A stretch of 64,000 nucleotides of DNA, taken from Sphingobium sp. TCM1. Its GTDB lineage: Bacteria; Pseudomonadota; Alphaproteobacteria; Sphingomonadales; Sphingomonadaceae. The number at the start of each line of letters is the position of its first letter. The stretch's first letter is position 1. The stretch spans positions 23,508 through 87,507 of the forward strand of contig NZ_LXVX01000013.1 in the NCBI RefSeq assembly GCF_001650725.1, in the 5' to 3' direction. This document shows positions 7,730 through 16,239 of this stretch, piece by piece. The notes under the pieces were generated by a model. That model saw only the letters and a list, made by a program, of their open reading frames with translations, was not told the origin of the DNA and searched no databases. The translations under genes were made by a program, and so were the position numbers.

Positions 7730-10700
7730 ATGCGTTTCTCCCGTTTCTTCATCGACAGGCCGATCTTCGCCGCCGTCATAGCGGTGGTCATCACCGTGGT
7801 CGGCGCGCTCGCCTTCATCGGCCTGCCGGTGTCCCAATATCCCGACATCGTGCCCCCCACGGTCACGGTCTCCGCCCAATATCCCGGCGCATCGGCGGAA
7901 ACGGTCGCATCGACCGTCGCCGCGCCGATCGAGCAGGAAATCAACGGCGTCGACGACATGCTCTACCAGAGCAGCCAGTCGACCGGCGACGGCAAGGTCG
8001 TCATCACCGTCACCTTCAAGATCGGTACCGACCTCGATGCCGCGCAGGTGCTGGTGCAGAACCGCGTCGCCGTCGCTATCCCCCGCCTGCCGGAGGAAGT
8101 GCAGCGCCTCGGCGTCGTCACCCGCAAGACCACGCCCGAATTCCTGATGGTCGTGAACCTGCAATCGCCCGACGGCACGTTCGACCGCAATTACCTGTCC
8201 AACTATGCGCTGACCCAGGTGCGCGACCGGCTCGCCCGGCTCGACGGCGTGGGTGACGTGCAGCTCTTCGGATCGCGCGACTATGCGATGCGGATCTGGA
8301 TCGACCCGGACCGCGCCGCCGCGCTGGACCTGACCGCGGGCGAGATCGTCTCGGCGCTCCGCGCCCAGAATGTCCAGGTTTCTGCCGGTTCGATCGGCCA
8401 GCCCCCCTATGATCGCGGGGAAGCCTTCCAGCTCGGCGTCGAGATGCAGGGCCGCCTGACCGAACCGCAGCAATTTGCCAACATCGTCATCCGCACCGAT
8501 GCCGACGGCCGTCAGGTCCGCGTGGCGGATGTCGCCCGCGTGGAACTGGGCGCGCAGGATTATGGCATCAACACCTATCTTTCGAACAAGCCCACCGTCG
8601 TCATCGCCGTGATGCAGCGCCCCGGTTCCAACGCGCTCGACGCGGCGGAGAAGGTGAAGGCGGAAATGGACCAGCTGTCCCAGCGCTTTCCCAAGGGGCT
8701 GGAATATAGCGTCATCTACAACCCGACCGAATTCATCAGCCAGTCGATCGACGCCGTCTACCAGACGCTGATCGAAGCGGTACTGCTGGTCGTGCTGGTG
8801 ATCCTCGTCTTCCTCCAGAACTGGCGCGCGGCGATCATCCCGATCATCGCCATCCCGGTCTCGCTGATCGGCACGGCGGCGATTCTCGCAGGCCTTGGCT
8901 ACAGCCTCAACAACCTGTCGCTCTTCGGCCTCGTCCTCGCCATCGGCATCGTCGTCGACGACGCCATCGTCGTCGTCGAGAATGTCGAGCGCAATATCGA
9001 GCATGGCATGTCGCCGCTCGAAGCCGCCCGCACTTCCATGGACGAAGTGTCGACCGCGCTGGTCGCGATCGTGCTGGTGCTGTGCGCGGTGTTCGTGCCG
9101 ACGCTCTTCATCACCGGCATTTCCGGCGCTTTCTACCAGCAGTTCGCCGTCACCATCTCGACCGCGACGATCATCTCGCTGATCCTCTCGCTCACCTTGT
9201 CGCCCGCCGCCGCCGCGCTGCTGCTCAAGGCAAAGCATGGCCCGCGCGACCGGAGCGGCGATCCACTCTGGCGGCAGAAGCTGGGCGTGGCCGTCGATGC
9301 GTTCAACCATGGCTTCGACCGGATGAGCGCGGGCTATGGCCGCCTTACCCGCTTCCTTGTCGCGCGCCCGAAAAAGATGCTGCTGACCTATGCGGGCCTG
9401 ATCGCCGCCACCATCGCCCTGTTCTGGGTGACGCCCGGCGGCTTCATCCCGGCGCAGGACCAGGGCTATTTCCTGGCCGTGGTGCAACTCCCCTCCGGCG
9501 CCTCGCTCGAACGCACCGACAAGGTGACGCGCGAGGTGGCGGAGAAGATCCTGCCGGTGAAGGGCCTGCGCGGCGCGGTGATGTTCGCCGGCTTCCATGG
9601 TCCCTCGCAGACGCAGGCACCCAACAGCGCGGCGATCTACTTCCCCTTCAAGAGCTTTGCCGAGCGCAAGGCGGAAGGCGTCACCTATGCCGGCATCATG
9701 GAACAGGCGAACAAGGCCGTCGCCGGTTATGACAAGGCGCGCATCCTGCTCGTGCCCCCGCCGCTCATTCAGGGCATCGGCTCGGCCGGCGGCTATCGCA
9801 TGATGCTGGAGGACCGCGAGGACCGCGGCTATGCGGAACTCAACAAGGTCGCGGGCGAAATGATCGCCAAGGCGAACCAGTCCCCCAGCCTCGCGATGGT
9901 CTACACCCTGTTCGACGTCGGCACGCCGCGCGTCTACGCGGACATCGACCGGCGCAAGGCCGACCTGCTGGGCGTGCCGCCCGAACGCATCTTCGAAGCG
10001 ATGCAGGTCTATCTGGGGTCGGCGTTCGTCAACGACTTCAACCTGCTGGGCCGCACCTATCGCGTGACGGCGCAGGCCGATGCCGATCATCGCGGCACGG
10101 TGGCCGACATCGCCAACCTCAAGACCCGGTCGAACAGCGGCCAGATGGTGCCGATCGGCTCCGTCTCGACCTTCAAGGACAAGACCGGCCCCTATCGGGT
10201 GGTCCGCTACAATTTGCTGCCGGCGGTGGAGATCGACGGCGACACGGCCCCCGGCTATTCCTCCGGCCAGTCGCTGACCACCATGGAGAAGCTCGCCGCC
10301 GCCGCGCCTGCCGGTTATGGCAGCGAATGGACGGGCGTTGCCTATCAGCAGAAGATCGCCGGCAACACCGCCGGACTCGTCTTCGGCATGGCGGTCTTCT
10401 TCGTCTTCCTGGTGCTGGCGGCGCAATATGAAAGCCTGACGCTGCCGTTGTCGATCATCCTGATCGTGCCGATGTGTCTGTTCGCGGCCATGCTGGGCGT
10501 GAACCTGCGGGGACAAGACAATAATATCCTGACGCAGATCGGTCTGGTCGTGCTGATCGCTCTTGCCGCGAAGAACGCCATTCTGGTGGTCGAATTCGCC
10601 AAGCAGGCGGAAGAGGAACAGGGCCTGTCGCCGGTCGAAGCCGCCGTTCAGGCTGCCCAGACCCGCCTGCGCCCGATCCTGATGACCAGCTTCGCCTTCA

Positions 10701-10924
10701 TCCTGGGGGCGGTGCCTCTGGTGATCGCGACCGGAGCCGGCGCGGAACTGCGGCAGGCGCTGGGCACGGCGGTTTTCTTCGGCATGGCCGGCGTGACGGC
10801 GTTCGGACTGCTCTTCACTCCCACCTTCTATGTCGTGTGCCGCGCGCTTGGCGATCGCTTCACCCGCCGCCGGCGCGGAGCCGGTGACAATGGCGCCGAG
10901 CCTGCATTGCAGCCGGCCGAATAA
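7730..10924 (+). CDS. RND multidrug efflux pump, HAE1 family
   Basis: A 1064-residue inner-membrane proton-driven transporter of AcrB/MexB type, of full family length. It begins with the conserved MRFSRFFIDRPIFAAVIAV, has the TM4 proton-relay Asp pair in AIGIVVDDAIVVVENVERN (about residues 410-425), the conserved GFIPAQDQGYF motif at the start of the second periplasmic half, and the TM10 Lys in ALAAKNAILVVEFA. It would trimerise and pump lipophilic compounds with the adaptor before it and the channel after it. The substrate range cannot be read from sequence. It is governed with its neighbours by the TetR operators near 5.6 kb. Confidence 0.97.
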   Translation: MRFSRFFIDRPIFAAVIAVVITVVGALAFIGLPVSQYPDIVPPTVTVSAQYPGASAETVASTVAAPIEQEINGVDDMLYQSSQSTGDGKVVITVTFKIGTDLDAAQVLVQNRVAVAIPRLPEEVQRLGVVTRKTTPEFLMVVNLQSPDGTFDRNYLSNYALTQVRDRLARLDGVGDVQLFGSRDYAMRIWIDPDRAAALDLTAGEIVSALRAQNVQVSAGSIGQPPYDRGEAFQLGVEMQGRLTEPQQFANIVIRTDADGRQVRVADVARVELGAQDYGINTYLSNKPTVVIAVMQRPGSNALDAAEKVKAEMDQLSQRFPKGLEYSVIYNPTEFISQSIDAVYQTLIEAVLLVVLVILVFLQNWRAAIIPIIAIPVSLIGTAAILAGLGYSLNNLSLFGLVLAIGIVVDDAIVVVENVERNIEHGMSPLEAARTSMDEVSTALVAIVLVLCAVFVPTLFITGISGAFYQQFAVTISTATIISLILSLTLSPAAAALLLKAKHGPRDRSGDPLWRQKLGVAVDAFNHGFDRMSAGYGRLTRFLVARPKKMLLTYAGLIAATIALFWVTPGGFIPAQDQGYFLAVVQLPSGASLERTDKVTREVAEKILPVKGLRGAVMFAGFHGPSQTQAPNSAAIYFPFKSFAERKAEGVTYAGIMEQANKAVAGYDKARILLVPPPLIQGIGSAGGYRMMLEDREDRGYAELNKVAGEMIAKANQSPSLAMVYTLFDVGTPRVYADIDRRKADLLGVPPERIFEAMQVYLGSAFVNDFNLLGRTYRVTAQADADHRGTVADIANLKTRSNSGQMVPIGSVSTFKDKTGPYRVVRYNLLPAVEIDGDTAPGYSSGQSLTTMEKLAAAAPAGYGSEWTGVAYQQKIAGNTAGLVFGMAVFFVFLVLAAQYESLTLPLSIILIVPMCLFAAMLGVNLRGQDNNILTQIGLVVLIALAAKNAILVVEFAKQAEEEQGLSPVEAAVQAAQTRLRPILMTSFAFILGAVPLVIATGAGAELRQALGTAVFFGMAGVTAFGLLFTPTFYVVCRALGDRFTRRRRGAGDNGAEPALQPAE

Positions 10925-10935
10925 GGACAAAAGCC

Positions 10936-12342
10936 ATGACAAGGAACTTCATCGCCTTGCTGCTCGGCGCCAGCGCCCTCACGGCCTGCGCCGCCGGGCC
11001 GGATTACAAGGCGCCTGCCACCCCGACCACGGCCGCCGCCCCCTTCATCGGGGCGGCCACCCCCGCGGTCGTTCAAGCCCCCGCCGACGATCATTGGTGG
11101 CAGCTCTATAACGATCCGCTGCTCGACGGGCTGGTCAAGGATGCGCTGTCGGCCAATACCGACATCCGCGTCGCCGTCGCCCGGCTGGAACGCGCCCGCG
11201 CCCAGCTGCGCGGCGCACGCTCCGACCGGCTGCCCAGCACCACGCTCAGCGGATCTCCGACCTATGGCCGCGTCTCGCAGGCCCAGACCCTGCCCGGCAT
11301 GGATCGGGAAAACTGGACCGTCGATATGGGTCTGGACGTCGCCTATGAGGTCGATCTGTTCGGCCGGGTGAAGCGCAGCATAGAGGCCGCGCGCGGCGAC
11401 GCCGGTGCGGCGCAGGCCGACACCGATGCAGTCCGCGTCGCCGTCGTCGCCGACACCGTGCGCGCCTATGTCGACGCCACCGCCTCGGCCCAGCGTATCG
11501 CCGTCGCGCAACAGACGGTCGATCTGCTCGACCAGTCGCTCCGCATTTCGCAGGCGCGCTTCGATGTCGGCCGGTCCGACCGGCTCGACGTCATTCGCAT
11601 CACCTCGCTCCGCGACCAGCAAAAGGCGCTGATCCCGTCGCTGGTGGCGGATCGCAACGCGGCGCTGTTCCGCCTCGCCACGCTCACCGGCCGCACCCCG
11701 CAGGATCTGCCCGCGACCGTGCGCGACGCGAAGGTCACACCCGACCTCAGCCAGCCCATTCCCGTGGGCGACGGTCAGGCGCTGCTCGCCCGTCGCCCCG
11801 ACGTGCGCGCGGCCGAACAGCGGCTGGCGGGCGACACGGCGCGGATCGGCGTGGCCACTGCCGCGCTCTATCCCCGCATCACGCTCGGCGGATCGATCGG
11901 CAGCACGGCGATCGGCGGCGGCAATATCCTGGGCGGCGGCCCGCTCAACTGGCTGCTGGGACCGCTCATCAGCTGGGCCTTCCCCAATCAGGAGGCCAAC
12001 CGCGCCCGCATCGCGGCGGCGCGGGCGGATGGCGACGCGGCGCTGGCGACCTTCGACGGCACCGTGCTGCGCGCGCTGGAGGAAACCGAAACCGCCCTCT
12101 CCACCTACGCCAACGCCCTGCAACGGCGCGCCGCGCTCCAGACCGCACGTGACGAAGCGGCCCGCGCAGCCCGCATCAGCACAGCGCGTCAGCGGGAAGG
12201 GCAGATCGACTTCCTGACCGTGCTCGACGCGCTGCGTACCCAGGCGGCGGCCGACGCCGACCTCGCCGCCGCCAACCGCGCCGTCGCCTTCGCCCAGGTC
12301 GACCTGTTCCGGGCCTTGGGCGGCGGCTGGACCGCCGCCTGA
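10936..12342 (+). CDS. RND efflux outer-membrane lipoprotein (NodT/OprM type)
   Basis: A 468-residue outer-membrane factor of the TolC superfamily. The N-terminus is a lipoprotein signal with lipobox LTAC (Cys at about residue 18). Two repeats of the OEP helical hairpin follow, recognisable by DHWWQLYNDPLLDGLVKDAL near the start, WEVDLFG-like AYEVDLFGRVKRSIEAA, and RPDVRAAEQRLAGDTARIGVA in the second half. It starts 11 bases after the pump stop with AAGGAC upstream. It completes the tripartite efflux operon and forms the exit duct. Confidence 0.95.
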   Translation: MTRNFIALLLGASALTACAAGPDYKAPATPTTAAAPFIGAATPAVVQAPADDHWWQLYNDPLLDGLVKDALSANTDIRVAVARLERARAQLRGARSDRLPSTTLSGSPTYGRVSQAQTLPGMDRENWTVDMGLDVAYEVDLFGRVKRSIEAARGDAGAAQADTDAVRVAVVADTVRAYVDATASAQRIAVAQQTVDLLDQSLRISQARFDVGRSDRLDVIRITSLRDQQKALIPSLVADRNAALFRLATLTGRTPQDLPATVRDAKVTPDLSQPIPVGDGQALLARRPDVRAAEQRLAGDTARIGVATAALYPRITLGGSIGSTAIGGGNILGGGPLNWLLGPLISWAFPNQEANRARIAAARADGDAALATFDGTVLRALEETETALSTYANALQRRAALQTARDEAARAARISTARQREGQIDFLTVLDALRTQAAADADLAAANRAVAFAQVDLFRALGGGWTAA

Positions 12343-12358
12343 AGCGACAGGACTGTTC

Positions 12359-12408
12359 GCCGTCCCGCCCGCATGATAGTCCCTTGCAAGGGCACCGGGC
12401 GGGGCGGC
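12359..12408. repeat. Long hairpin after the efflux operon
   Basis: Arms of 13 bases at 12359-12371 and 12396-12408 pair with one G-U; the loop holds a second palindrome, CCCTTGCAAGGG (12380-12391). It follows the last efflux gene and precedes gtrA. Without a T-run it is an uncertain terminator or attenuator. Confidence 0.45.
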
Positions 12409-12431
12409 ATGACAGAAGAAAGCGCGATTGC

Positions 12432-12824
12432 ATGATGCCGCTGCCCGTCTCGCGCGCACGCATGGTCGAACTGTGGCGCTATTACCAGATGGGCCTGCTC
12501 AACACCGCCTTCGGCCTTGGTGCCTATGCGCTGCTGGTATGGCTGGGTCTCAACATGTTCGTGGCCCAGCTTCTCGCCCATATGATGGGCATGGCGTTCA
12601 ACTATATCAGCTACAGCCGCCACGTCTTTCGCGACGCACGCCCGGCCAAGCTGCGCTTCATCCTGTCCTACGGCGCAAATTATCTGCTGGGCCTGGGTGC
12701 GCTTGCGGCGCTGTCGCGCGTCATCGCCTCACCCTATGGCGCTGGCTTTCTGGCGGCCGGGATCGTGTCTGTCGTCAATTATTTCGCCCTGAAGCATCTG
12801 GTCTTCCGCTCCAGGGCGACATGA
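12432..12824 (+). CDS. GtrA-like family membrane protein
   Basis: A 130-residue membrane protein with four predicted helices (residues about 15-37, 42-62, 76-96 and 99-120). The pattern YQMGLLNTAFGLGAYALLVW and NYFALKHLVFRS at the C-terminus is typical of GtrA/DPMS flippase-like proteins, which are thought to move polyprenyl-linked sugars across the inner membrane. An in-frame ATG-less extension reaches 12384; the ATG at 12432, with AGAAGAAAG upstream, is preferred. No glycosyltransferase lies next to it, so its partner is not visible. It converges on the nitroreductase gene. Confidence 0.85.
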   Translation: MMPLPVSRARMVELWRYYQMGLLNTAFGLGAYALLVWLGLNMFVAQLLAHMMGMAFNYISYSRHVFRDARPAKLRFILSYGANYLLGLGALAALSRVIASPYGAGFLAAGIVSVVNYFALKHLVFRSRAT

Positions 12825-12856
12825 TCGGACAGGCCTCGCGCGGCGAACCTCTCCCG

Positions 12857-13450
12857 TCAGACCGTAAAATTGCCGGCGACGGCAAAGTCTTCGATCGGCT
12901 TGCGGCCACTCGGCACCTCGCGCGCCTGCAAGGCTTCCGGAAGCGTCGTCTTGTCCGCCTGCCGCCCGATCGCCACCGCCGCCTCGATGCGGAAACGGTC
13001 CGGCACGGCCAGTTCCCGGCGCGCTGCGTCGAAATCGACGCCGGTCATGCCATGGGTGTGATAGCCCAGCCGCGTCGCCTGTAGCGCCAGAAGCGCCCAG
13101 GCCGCGCCCGCATCGAAGCTGTGGCTGTGCGACGGCTTGAAATCGTCCGATCCGGGCGCCGCCATCTGCGTGTCGGACAGGATATAGACGATCACCGACG
13201 CATTACGCACCCAGCTCTGGTTGAACGGCAACAGCACCCCCAGGAACCGGTCCCAGTCGGCCGTGTCTCGATGGGCATAAAGAAAGCGCCAGGGCTGGTA
13301 ATTGAACGCCGAGGGCGCCCAGCGCGCGGCATCGAAGATGGTATCAAGGTCTGCCTGCGGCAATGCCGACGCATCGAATGCGCGCGGCGACCAGCGCTCC
13401 AGGAACAGGGGATCGACGGCGCGAGTCACCGTGCGGGGGTCGGTAGCCAT
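12857..13450 (-). CDS. Nitroreductase family protein
   Basis: A 197-residue flavin-binding oxidoreductase. Family features are the N-terminal RWSPRAFD segment with the FMN-contacting Arg, the WAPSAFNYQPWRFLYA block (residues about 42-57), and GAAWALLALQATRLGYHTHGM in the second half. These enzymes use NAD(P)H to reduce nitro compounds, quinones or enones, usually as homodimers. The ATG at 13450 has CGAGGAGA upstream. It stands alone between gtrA and a small ORF; the natural substrate is unknown. Confidence 0.93.
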   Translation of the reverse strand: MATDPRTVTRAVDPLFLERWSPRAFDASALPQADLDTIFDAARWAPSAFNYQPWRFLYAHRDTADWDRFLGVLLPFNQSWVRNASVIVYILSDTQMAAPGSDDFKPSHSHSFDAGAAWALLALQATRLGYHTHGMTGVDFDAARRELAVPDRFRIEAAVAIGRQADKTTLPEALQAREVPSGRKPIEDFAVAGNFTV

Positions 13451-13535
13451 GATGTCTCCTCGTGAATGATCGGCTCGGCCGGTCTATGCCGGACGACGCC
13501 CCTGATCGCGAAGAGAAAATATGGCAACGCTGCGT

Positions 13536-13700
13536 TTAGCGCGCACTCTCGCAGGAGCATAGTTCGCCTTCCCGATCGGCAAGGCGCGGCGCATCGGCAT
13601 CCTTTTCCAGCAGCACGACGGTCGGTTCACGCAGCAAGGCCTGCGTCAGGCGGCTCCACCAGCTTCCAGCGGGCGCATCATCCATCCGGGGTTCGATCAT
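13536..13700 (-). CDS. Small protein of unknown function (54 aa)
   Basis: A 54-codon ORF with a very good ribosome site (AAGGAGA, 4-5 bases before the ATG at 13700). The peptide starts MIEPRMDDAPAGSWWSRLTQ, is amphipathic in the middle (LLREPTVVLLEKD) and ends with two Cys (GELCSCESAR). It has no signal peptide and I do not recognise a family. A 6-bp palindrome (13732-13746) lies upstream, where a promoter would be. It could be a small regulatory or stress protein; that is a guess from size and Cys content only. Confidence 0.55.
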   Translation of the reverse strand: MIEPRMDDAPAGSWWSRLTQALLREPTVVLLEKDADAPRLADREGELCSCESAR

Positions 13701-14029
13701 GGCTCTCCTTCTCGCCGACTCGCGCAGCTTACTATCAATATGATAGACAAAGAGCGCACAAGCAATGCTGCTGCGTGGCAGAGAAATGCTTGCCGGGAGG
13801 CAGCGCCATGGTCGCCGGAGCGGCGCGCGCGATGGCCGGACTACCCGACGGGACGATCGACATGTGCGGGGAAAATCGACCCGGACAGCCGGCGACGCGT
13901 GCAGTTCGCCACCAGGCTGGCCGGGATCGCAACATTGTCCGACTTGGAGAGGACATGACAACGTTGTCCAGCCTCCTTAAGTGATTCCCGTTCCCAGCGC
14001 AACAGCATTTCTCATGCCGCCCGAAAACA
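13701..14029. other. Non-coding stretch upstream of the 54-aa gene
   Basis: No convincing gene. It holds the palindrome at 13732-13746 and presumably the minus-strand promoter of the 54-residue protein. The rest separates this gene from the terminator of the arabinose-metabolism operon that ends at 14083. Short open frames here have no ribosome sites or protein-like composition. Confidence 0.4.
13732..13746. promoter_or_regulatory. Operator-like palindrome upstream of the small ORF
   Basis: CTATCA-ATA-TGATAG, 6-bp arms and a 3-bp spacer, in an AT-rich patch 32 bases upstream of the small ORF at 13700. Possible operator; no cognate regulator is evident. Confidence 0.35.
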
Positions 14030-14065
14030 GAAGGGCGCGGCCATCCGAAGACGGCCGCGCCCTTC
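14030..14065 (-). terminator. Rho-independent terminator of the lactonase operon
   Basis: A perfect 13-bp stem (GAAGGGCGCGGCC / GGCCGCGCCCTTC) with a 10-base loop starts 17 bases after the lactonase stop on the minus strand and is followed there by a short T-run (CTGTTTTC). Confidence 0.85.
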
Positions 14066-14082
14066 GCGCATTTGATCGGGAA

Positions 14083-14940
14083 TCAGCCCGCGAACAGGTT
14101 GGTCGGCAGCCCGCGCACGCCGCACTCTACCTCGAAGAAGCCGCCATCATAGGCGGTCGGATCGACAAGACCCACCGTCGCCGAACTCACGAACATGCGA
14201 TCGAGGTCCGGTCCGGCGAAGCAGATATTCGTCACCTGCCGGGCCGGCATCGCGATCGCGCGGTCCAGCCGGCCTTCGGGGGTGAAGCGGCTGATCCGGC
14301 TCCCGCCCCAGTGGGCGACCCAGATATGCCCCTCCGCATCCACGGTCATGCCGTCGGGATAGCCATCCTCCTCGCCGAACCGGATGAAAGGTTCCCGATC
14401 GGTCGCGCCATCCTCGGTCCGGCGGAATCGATACATCTGCTTCTTCGCGGTATCGCTATGATAGAGCCACTGGCCGCAGGGCGAGAAGGCCGGGCCGTTG
14501 GGCACCCGATAGCCGCTGTCGATGACGCGCCAGCTGCGATCGGGCGCGAGACGGTAGAGCGCGCCGCGATCATGTTCCTCGGCCATATCCATCGTGCCGC
14601 ACCAGATATGCCCCTGCGCGTCCGCCTTGCCGTCGTTCATGCGGCTGCCGGGAAAATGCGGTTCGGGATCGCCGAAGGGCGTGATGGTCAGCGGATCGAG
14701 GCTGATCTCGGCGAAGCCGCTCTGGAAGCCGCCGACAAAGCCGCCGATCGCCCGTTCTGCCACCCAGCCCAGCGGCTCGGGCATCGCCCAGCGCTCGATC
14801 GCCCCGCTTTCCAGCGACAGCCGGTTGAGCGCGGGGGCGAGAATATCGACCCAATAGACGGCATTGTCACGCGCGGACCATAGCGTGCCCTCGCCCAGAC
14901 TGTCCGCGACATCGCGATCGATCAGGCGCCACGCCGCCAT
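14083..14940 (-). CDS. SMP-30/gluconolactonase family, probable L-arabinolactonase
   Basis: A 285-residue six-bladed beta-propeller lactonase. Metal-ligand positions of the regucalcin/SMP-30 family are visible: the N-terminal Glu in LGEGTLW (residue 17), RMNDGKADAQGHIWCGTM in the middle and GYPDGMTVDAEGHIWVAHW later. It would hydrolyse a sugar lactone to the aldonate. The L-arabinose 1-dehydrogenase at 19593 makes L-arabino-1,4-lactone the likely substrate (inference from context). Its ATG shares a base with the stop of the upstream epimerase (TGATG), so the two are translated together. An open frame continues upstream but only as a shadow of the epimerase. Confidence 0.9.
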   Translation of the reverse strand: MAAWRLIDRDVADSLGEGTLWSARDNAVYWVDILAPALNRLSLESGAIERWAMPEPLGWVAERAIGGFVGGFQSGFAEISLDPLTITPFGDPEPHFPGSRMNDGKADAQGHIWCGTMDMAEEHDRGALYRLAPDRSWRVIDSGYRVPNGPAFSPCGQWLYHSDTAKKQMYRFRRTEDGATDREPFIRFGEEDGYPDGMTVDAEGHIWVAHWGGSRISRFTPEGRLDRAIAMPARQVTNICFAGPDLDRMFVSSATVGLVDPTAYDGGFFEVECGVRGLPTNLFAG

Positions 14941-16118
14941 CAGCGCTTCACCGACAGGCGATAGACCATCGCGTGATGATAGGGCTTGCCCGGATCGACG
15001 CGCGCGGACAGGAAATTGGCCTTGTTGGGGGAATCCGGGAATTTCTGCGGTTCCAGCGCAATGCCGTCGCCCATGCGGTAGAGATGCCCGCCCTTGCCGA
15101 CCAGCGTCCCATCCAGGAAATTGCCCGCATAGAATTGCACGCCCGGCTCGGTCGTCAGCACCTCCAGCACGCGGCCCGACACCGGGTCTTCCAGCCTGGC
15201 GGCCAGTTCCGGCACCTTGGTCGCGCCCTTGTCCAGCGCCCAATTATGGTCATAGCCGCGCCCGGCGACGATCTGCGGGTCGCGCCCGTCGCGGATGCCG
15301 TCCGCCACGCGACGCGGCGAACGGAAATCGAACACGCCCCCCTCGACCAGCTTGAGTTCCCCGGTCGGGATCAGGTTGGCGTCCACCGGCGTATAGGCCT
15401 TGGCCGGGATCGTCAGCAAATGGCCGAGCGCGCCATCGGGCGACCCCTCACCTGCCAGGTTGAAGATCGCATGGTTGGTCATGTTGACGATGGTCGGCTT
15501 GTCGGTCTTCGCGTCGAAAGCGATGCCCAGGTTGCCGGCCTCGTCCAGCGTGTAGGTGACGGTCACGTCCAGCTTGCCGGGATAGCCCGAATCGCCATCC
15601 GGGCTGCTCAGCGCCAGCACGGCGATCGCGGTCGGCCCGCTCTTGATCGACACGATCTTCCAGACCTTCTTGTCGAAACCCTTGCCACCGCCGTGCAGCG
15701 AATTGACCTTGTCGTTGACCGGCAACTGATAGCGCTTGCCGTCCAGCGTGAACGCGCCGCCCGCGATGCGGTTGGCGTATCGGCCCACGGTCACGCCGAA
15801 ATAATTGGGATGGTCGACATAGCCGGCCAGGTCGTCATAGCCGAGCAGCACATCGGCTTGCCTGCCGTCCTTGCCGGGGCCGGACAGCGACTGGAGCGTC
15901 GCGCCATAGGTCAGGATCTTCGCCGACACGCCCGCGCCGTTGCTGAGCGTGATCGTCTCCACCGCCGCGCCATCGGCAGTACCGGCGGGCGCGCGGCTAG
16001 CCTCGGCGGCCATTGCGGTCCCGCTTGCGAGGACCGCGCCCGACATCGCCGTCCCGCTTGCGAGGGTGAGGGCCAATGCGTATGACAACGCTGTTTTCAA
16101 ATCGACGACCTTTCGCAT
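14940..16118 (-). CDS. Aldose 1-epimerase (GalM family), exported
   Basis: A 392-residue mutarotase that interconverts alpha and beta anomers of aldoses. The first 35-40 residues form a signal peptide with a repeated ALASGTAMSGAVLASGTAMA. Family motifs are FGVTVGRYANRIAGG, the catalytic His in NSLHGGGKGFDK, a second His in NMTNHAIFNLAG, and the C-terminal base region with ALEPQKFPDSPN. The start at 16118 has GGGAGGAAG upstream; the upstream extension to 16295 overlaps the divergent promoter and is unlikely. Export suggests it acts on arabinose released in the periplasm. It overlaps the lactonase gene by one base. Confidence 0.94.
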   Translation of the reverse strand: MRKVVDLKTALSYALALTLASGTAMSGAVLASGTAMAAEASRAPAGTADGAAVETITLSNGAGVSAKILTYGATLQSLSGPGKDGRQADVLLGYDDLAGYVDHPNYFGVTVGRYANRIAGGAFTLDGKRYQLPVNDKVNSLHGGGKGFDKKVWKIVSIKSGPTAIAVLALSSPDGDSGYPGKLDVTVTYTLDEAGNLGIAFDAKTDKPTIVNMTNHAIFNLAGEGSPDGALGHLLTIPAKAYTPVDANLIPTGELKLVEGGVFDFRSPRRVADGIRDGRDPQIVAGRGYDHNWALDKGATKVPELAARLEDPVSGRVLEVLTTEPGVQFYAGNFLDGTLVGKGGHLYRMGDGIALEPQKFPDSPNKANFLSARVDPGKPYHHAMVYRLSVKR

Positions 16119-16166
16119 GGACTTCCTCCCGATGACGCGCGCCCATTGACGGGCGGTTTCGGGGGA

Positions 16167-16181
16167 TATACTCCGACAAAT
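16167..16181 (-). promoter_or_regulatory. FadR-type GntR operator, site A
   Basis: Read on the minus strand it is ATTTGTCGGAGTATA, matching TNGTCNGANNA, the pattern shared with sites at 18486, 23289, 24756, 24931 and 24947. It lies in the divergent region between the epimerase and the sugar transporter and could control both. Confidence 0.6.
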
Positions 16182-16239
16182 TCTGCGGGCGCAACCCTTG
16201 ATGGGCGTCCGCCGCTGGAACTGCACTGGAGAAGGATGA

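Noticed and set aside
7619..10942. A 1107-codon open frame antisense to the RND pump
   Set aside because: It is His/Asp/Arg-rich shadow sequence of a strongly supported gene in high-GC DNA and shows no domain, signal or ribosome site.
13466..13984. Plus-strand open frame between the nitroreductase and the lactonase
   Set aside because: Basic, low-complexity translation with no ribosome site; antisense to the better-supported 54-residue ORF.
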